Shown: piece by piece, positions 60,801 through 64,000 of the stretch
How positions within the stretch are numbered: position 1 is the stretch's first letter
How the letters are laid out: each line of letters opens with the position of its first letter
Assembly: GCA_030685235.1 (NCBI GenBank)
Contig: MU839091.1
Span: 248,001-312,000, forward strand
From: Copromyces sp. CBS 386.78
Lineage: Eukaryota > Ascomycota > Sordariomycetes > Sordariales > Sordariaceae
Reading direction: 5' to 3'
DNA length: 64,000 bases
The notes under the pieces: generated by a model
Databases searched by the model: none
What the model was told of the DNA's origin: nothing
What the model saw: only the letters and a program-made list of their open reading frames with translations
Translations under genes and position numbers: made by a program

Positions 60801-62249
60801 TCGTTCTGGGGTTGACCAAATACGACCAACCACCACTCCAAGGGATAAAAAGATGCGAGTTTCCATGCTCTGATATCTTTTCGACGTATGGCGGACGAGG
60901 CCGAGCATTGCCGTAACCGACCAAGATCTTACCCAACCTAGACCTATCAAAAGATCTCCCTGGTGTTGTGGTGATGGTGGTTCATGGAAAGAAACTCATG
61001 TTGACACCTGGTCGTTGTTGACAAGGTACCGAATTCTTAGGAACCCGGTAATTTTGCCAAAGGGCCTCCTTGTCGACGGAAACTGGCATCCTTGAGTGAC
61101 CAAAATCTCAGGTCTTGGTATGCAGCCAAGCATCACCTATGACCGCAGAGGAGTAGATCCCCAAGATCCCCAAGATTCTCGATAGCCTGCCTTGAGGCTT
61201 TGCCAATTTGCTGCCGAGCTCCCCTGTCACTGATTTTGCGGATACACGTCGGCGGCTGAGTCGCCCGAATGTTTTGTTCAGTGCTCACTGGATATCGGTT
61301 GCCTGTCGACCTGTCGTTATACCCCTTCGTTTCGAGCTGTTGTAATCATGCATACTAAGTGCTTCTGGTGCCTGACATGGTAGGCCAGGGAGCCAGGCTA
61401 CCTATCTTTGCGTCTGCGAAACCTGATGCTGATCGAGGAGGGTGGGGGAAACGAGCAAAAAGACAACCCCAGGAATTAGCCGGAATATCAGCGTAAAGTA
61501 ACAACAAGGCGACCAAGAAGTCATTCCCGTCTTTTGCTGTTACCGTGTACATACCATGTAAGGTATTACACACTACCCCGACGCAGAGTGAGAGTCAGGG
61601 AGGAGGAAGTTGGAGGGTTGGAAGAGATGGGAAGTTCCAGGTGACATCCACCATCCGGATCGCGAGCGGCTTAGGCGAACCAATCCCAGGTCTAGGCCCG
61701 CCAAGGAGGGTCCGGTGTTCGGGACTCTCGCTAACAGACATGCTCGCAGTTTGCGGGGGCAGGCAGCGCAGCTCTTACCCCGTCGCGTTAGTGGGCAACA
61801 TAGGTATCATCATCATACCTGCTTCCCCCCCAGAGGCGAGTGCATGCAATTTTTCTCGAGCCAAAGTTGGAAGGGCCGCTTCACTGCAACTGGAAAGGGC
61901 AAGAGGGCTCGGCCAGGATCTGACGGAGATTCAGAACGGGCGCCAAGCTCACACTCAACAAGAGTCTGTCCTTCCATTGTTGTTCAGTGGTCCTTCAGCC
62001 GTTTGTTTAGGTAGAAGTTGAGGGTCGTTGTTGCCCGCCATCGCGTCGGATGTTTCGAGCTTTCCGTTGTCGCTGCTGTCTCCATGTTCATGGATGAGAG
62101 CCCAGTCGGCAAGATCACAACTGCACCGAAACCCGATGGTTGTAACGATAACCTGACTGAACTGACCTGACCTTCATTGAACGAACGCGGATTCGACCTG
62201 GACCTGGACCTCCACTGCCTGCCCATACATACACTAGAGCTTAGACTAG
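57838..62249. other. Intergenic, no supported gene
   Basis: About 4.4 kb between the Nto1-like gene and the PP1 leader. AT-rich 3' flank to about 58900, purine-rich tract near 59900-60000 (GGAGGGGGGG and similar), then mixed sequence. Open stretches on both strands (for example 60112-60636 minus) have no recognisable domain. Confidence 0.45.
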
Positions 62250-63517
62250 TCTGGAGCCCTGTGCGTTCCTGTTGCGTTGTGTGCGTGCGAATCTTGTTGC
62301 TCCATCGGCCCAGTAGCCCAATCCCTTCTCTGCCTCCACGACCAGTCCAGTCGCCAGTCTCTAGTAGCCCATCGCTCGGCCGGACCCCCCCAGCAGCGGG
62401 CAGCCAAGTGGAAGCGTCTGCGCTCGTCCCTCTCCTCCAAAAGTCTCCAAGCAACCACCACCGACGTTGATTTTTTCTCCCGACGCTTTCTATCCCAACC
62501 AAAACAGGGCGACGTCTTTGACCACAGAAACGCGCATTTCCAACCCCACCCTGGCGATAGAAGTCCTAGCATCATAGGCATCCTCTCTCGGCATCTCGTC
62601 TTTTGACCTTCGTCGCTCAATTAGACGCAGCTTTTTCCAGCGACCCTCCGACCCGCCCAGCGCTCTGCACTGCACCTCACTGCAGCACTTTGCACTCTCC
62701 CGGGCAGTCAGTCCATCGACCAGTTTTCCCCGACCGTGGTTTTGGCAGTGGCAGTGACAACAGCCTCTCCATCCCGCAGTCTCAGGACCACTTGATCTCC
62801 CCTTCCACACCTTCTCGACTCAGGTTTTCGACGACGACACGGCCTTTTGCCTCAGCCCGTCCGCGCGACAAAAACCACGTTACCTCACAAAGGACGATCA
62901 GAGACTTCTGGACCCGTCTCCTTTTTCCATCATTGCTAACCCTCTTGTCGCCGCGTACCACCGGACCGATTTCTTCGCACCTCCGACGACGCTGCGCTAG
63001 ATTTGCTTGCGCTTGCTCTAGACCGTTCGCACCTCCGCCAAACCCGGTGACGATTTACCAAAAAACAAAAGAACAAAACATTCGGTATCCGAAAGAATAC
63101 CTATCTCAAGAAAAACATTACCGCTTGCTGTATTCTCAAGGAGAACGCGCCCGCCTCTCCGAAAACCCCCAACAATCGCTTTTTGCTGGGATCGCTTCTG
63201 AGCGTAAGTTGATCAACTCAAACTCCCGTTACATTGCCGCTTCCCAGTCTCTGCCCAGTCGTCGCTCCTCCTTCACTTTCCCGCCATCGCGATCGCGTGC
63301 CGCAAACCCCAATCAAAATTTGCGTCGTCATAGGCAACGTCGTCTAACCGTTTTATCAATCATCTAGCTTTGCAGAAGTGCATCTTCCCCAGTTTTCTAC
63401 TCCTTACGCGTGCCGCTCTTTTAGGACCGTCCCATCCGACTAGTTGGGGTCTGTCGGTCGTTACCGTGACTTCGAAACCTTGTGCGCGGTATCTCTCCGG
63501 TTGGTGAGGATTTTGCA
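62250..63517 (+). promoter_or_regulatory. Promoter and CT-rich leader of the PP1 gene
   Basis: Plus strand rich in CT and CCA motifs from about 62260 onward, typical of strongly expressed fungal genes. A 254-codon open frame (62603-63367) is of low-complexity Ser/Pro/Arg composition and is best seen as leader. Confidence 0.5.
63204..63367 (+). other. Candidate 5'-UTR intron of the PP1 gene
   Basis: Consensus donor GTAAGT at 63204, a CTAAC branch-like site at about 63346 and an acceptor CTAG ending at 63367 (alternative GCAG ending 63375). It lies entirely upstream of the start codon, so the coding sequence is not affected. Confidence 0.45.

Positions 63518-64000
<483 letters not shown>

Noticed and set aside
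62603..63367. 254-codon plus-strand open frame before PP1
   Set aside because: Low-complexity translation of the PP1 leader; it crosses the probable leader intron.

Overview
The window looks like nuclear DNA of a filamentous ascomycete, most likely a Sordariomycete and probably of the Sordariales. The reasons are short GT-AG introns of about 50 to 120 bases with CTAAC/CTGAC-like branch sites, pyrimidine-rich 5' leaders, long spacers, and a transposon island in which CpA/TpG have largely become TpA. That last pattern is the mark of repeat-induced point mutation (RIP). The species assignment is inference.

Layout. 25-2862 (+) is a six-exon oligopeptide (OPT) transporter. Fourteen bases after its stop codon starts a 13.2 kb AT-rich island, 2877-16106. 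I resolve it as two nested LTR retrotransposons: a minus-strand Ty1/copia element with 158-bp LTRs, split by a plus-strand Ty3/gypsy chromodomain element with 252-bp LTRs (7690-15168, target duplication TTAGT). Both are wrecked by RIP. After about 3 kb without a convincing gene come an intradiol ring-cleavage (hydroxyquinol-type) dioxygenase (19132-20166, +) and, tail to tail with it, a six-exon Zn2Cys6 transcription factor (20492-23688, -). A 4.6-kb spacer leads to a CaiB/BaiF family III CoA-transferase (28300-30260, +), an intron-containing elongator tRNA-Met (30584-30687, +), a probable mitochondrial inner-membrane protein (31223-32335, -) and, divergent from it, the E3-binding protein X of the pyruvate dehydrogenase complex (33501-34873, +).

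34.9-45.7 kb is a gene desert. It holds two copies of a 252-bp TA-flanked inverted-repeat element (MITE-like) in opposite orientation and a degenerate 160-bp duplication. Then come a leucine-rich-repeat protein with a very long 5' leader (47670-50304, +), a Nto1/BRPF-like PHD-finger subunit of a histone acetyltransferase complex (54010-57837, +) and the start of the PP1 catalytic subunit gene (63518 to the window edge, +).

The genes are mostly independent housekeeping or peripheral-metabolism loci. The one plausible functional neighbourhood is the dioxygenase with the zinc-cluster regulator. The clearest structural novelty is the cleanly dated nested insertion butted against the OPT stop codon, together with the pair of inverted MITE-like elements. 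I saw no rRNA gene, CRISPR array or secondary-metabolite cluster.
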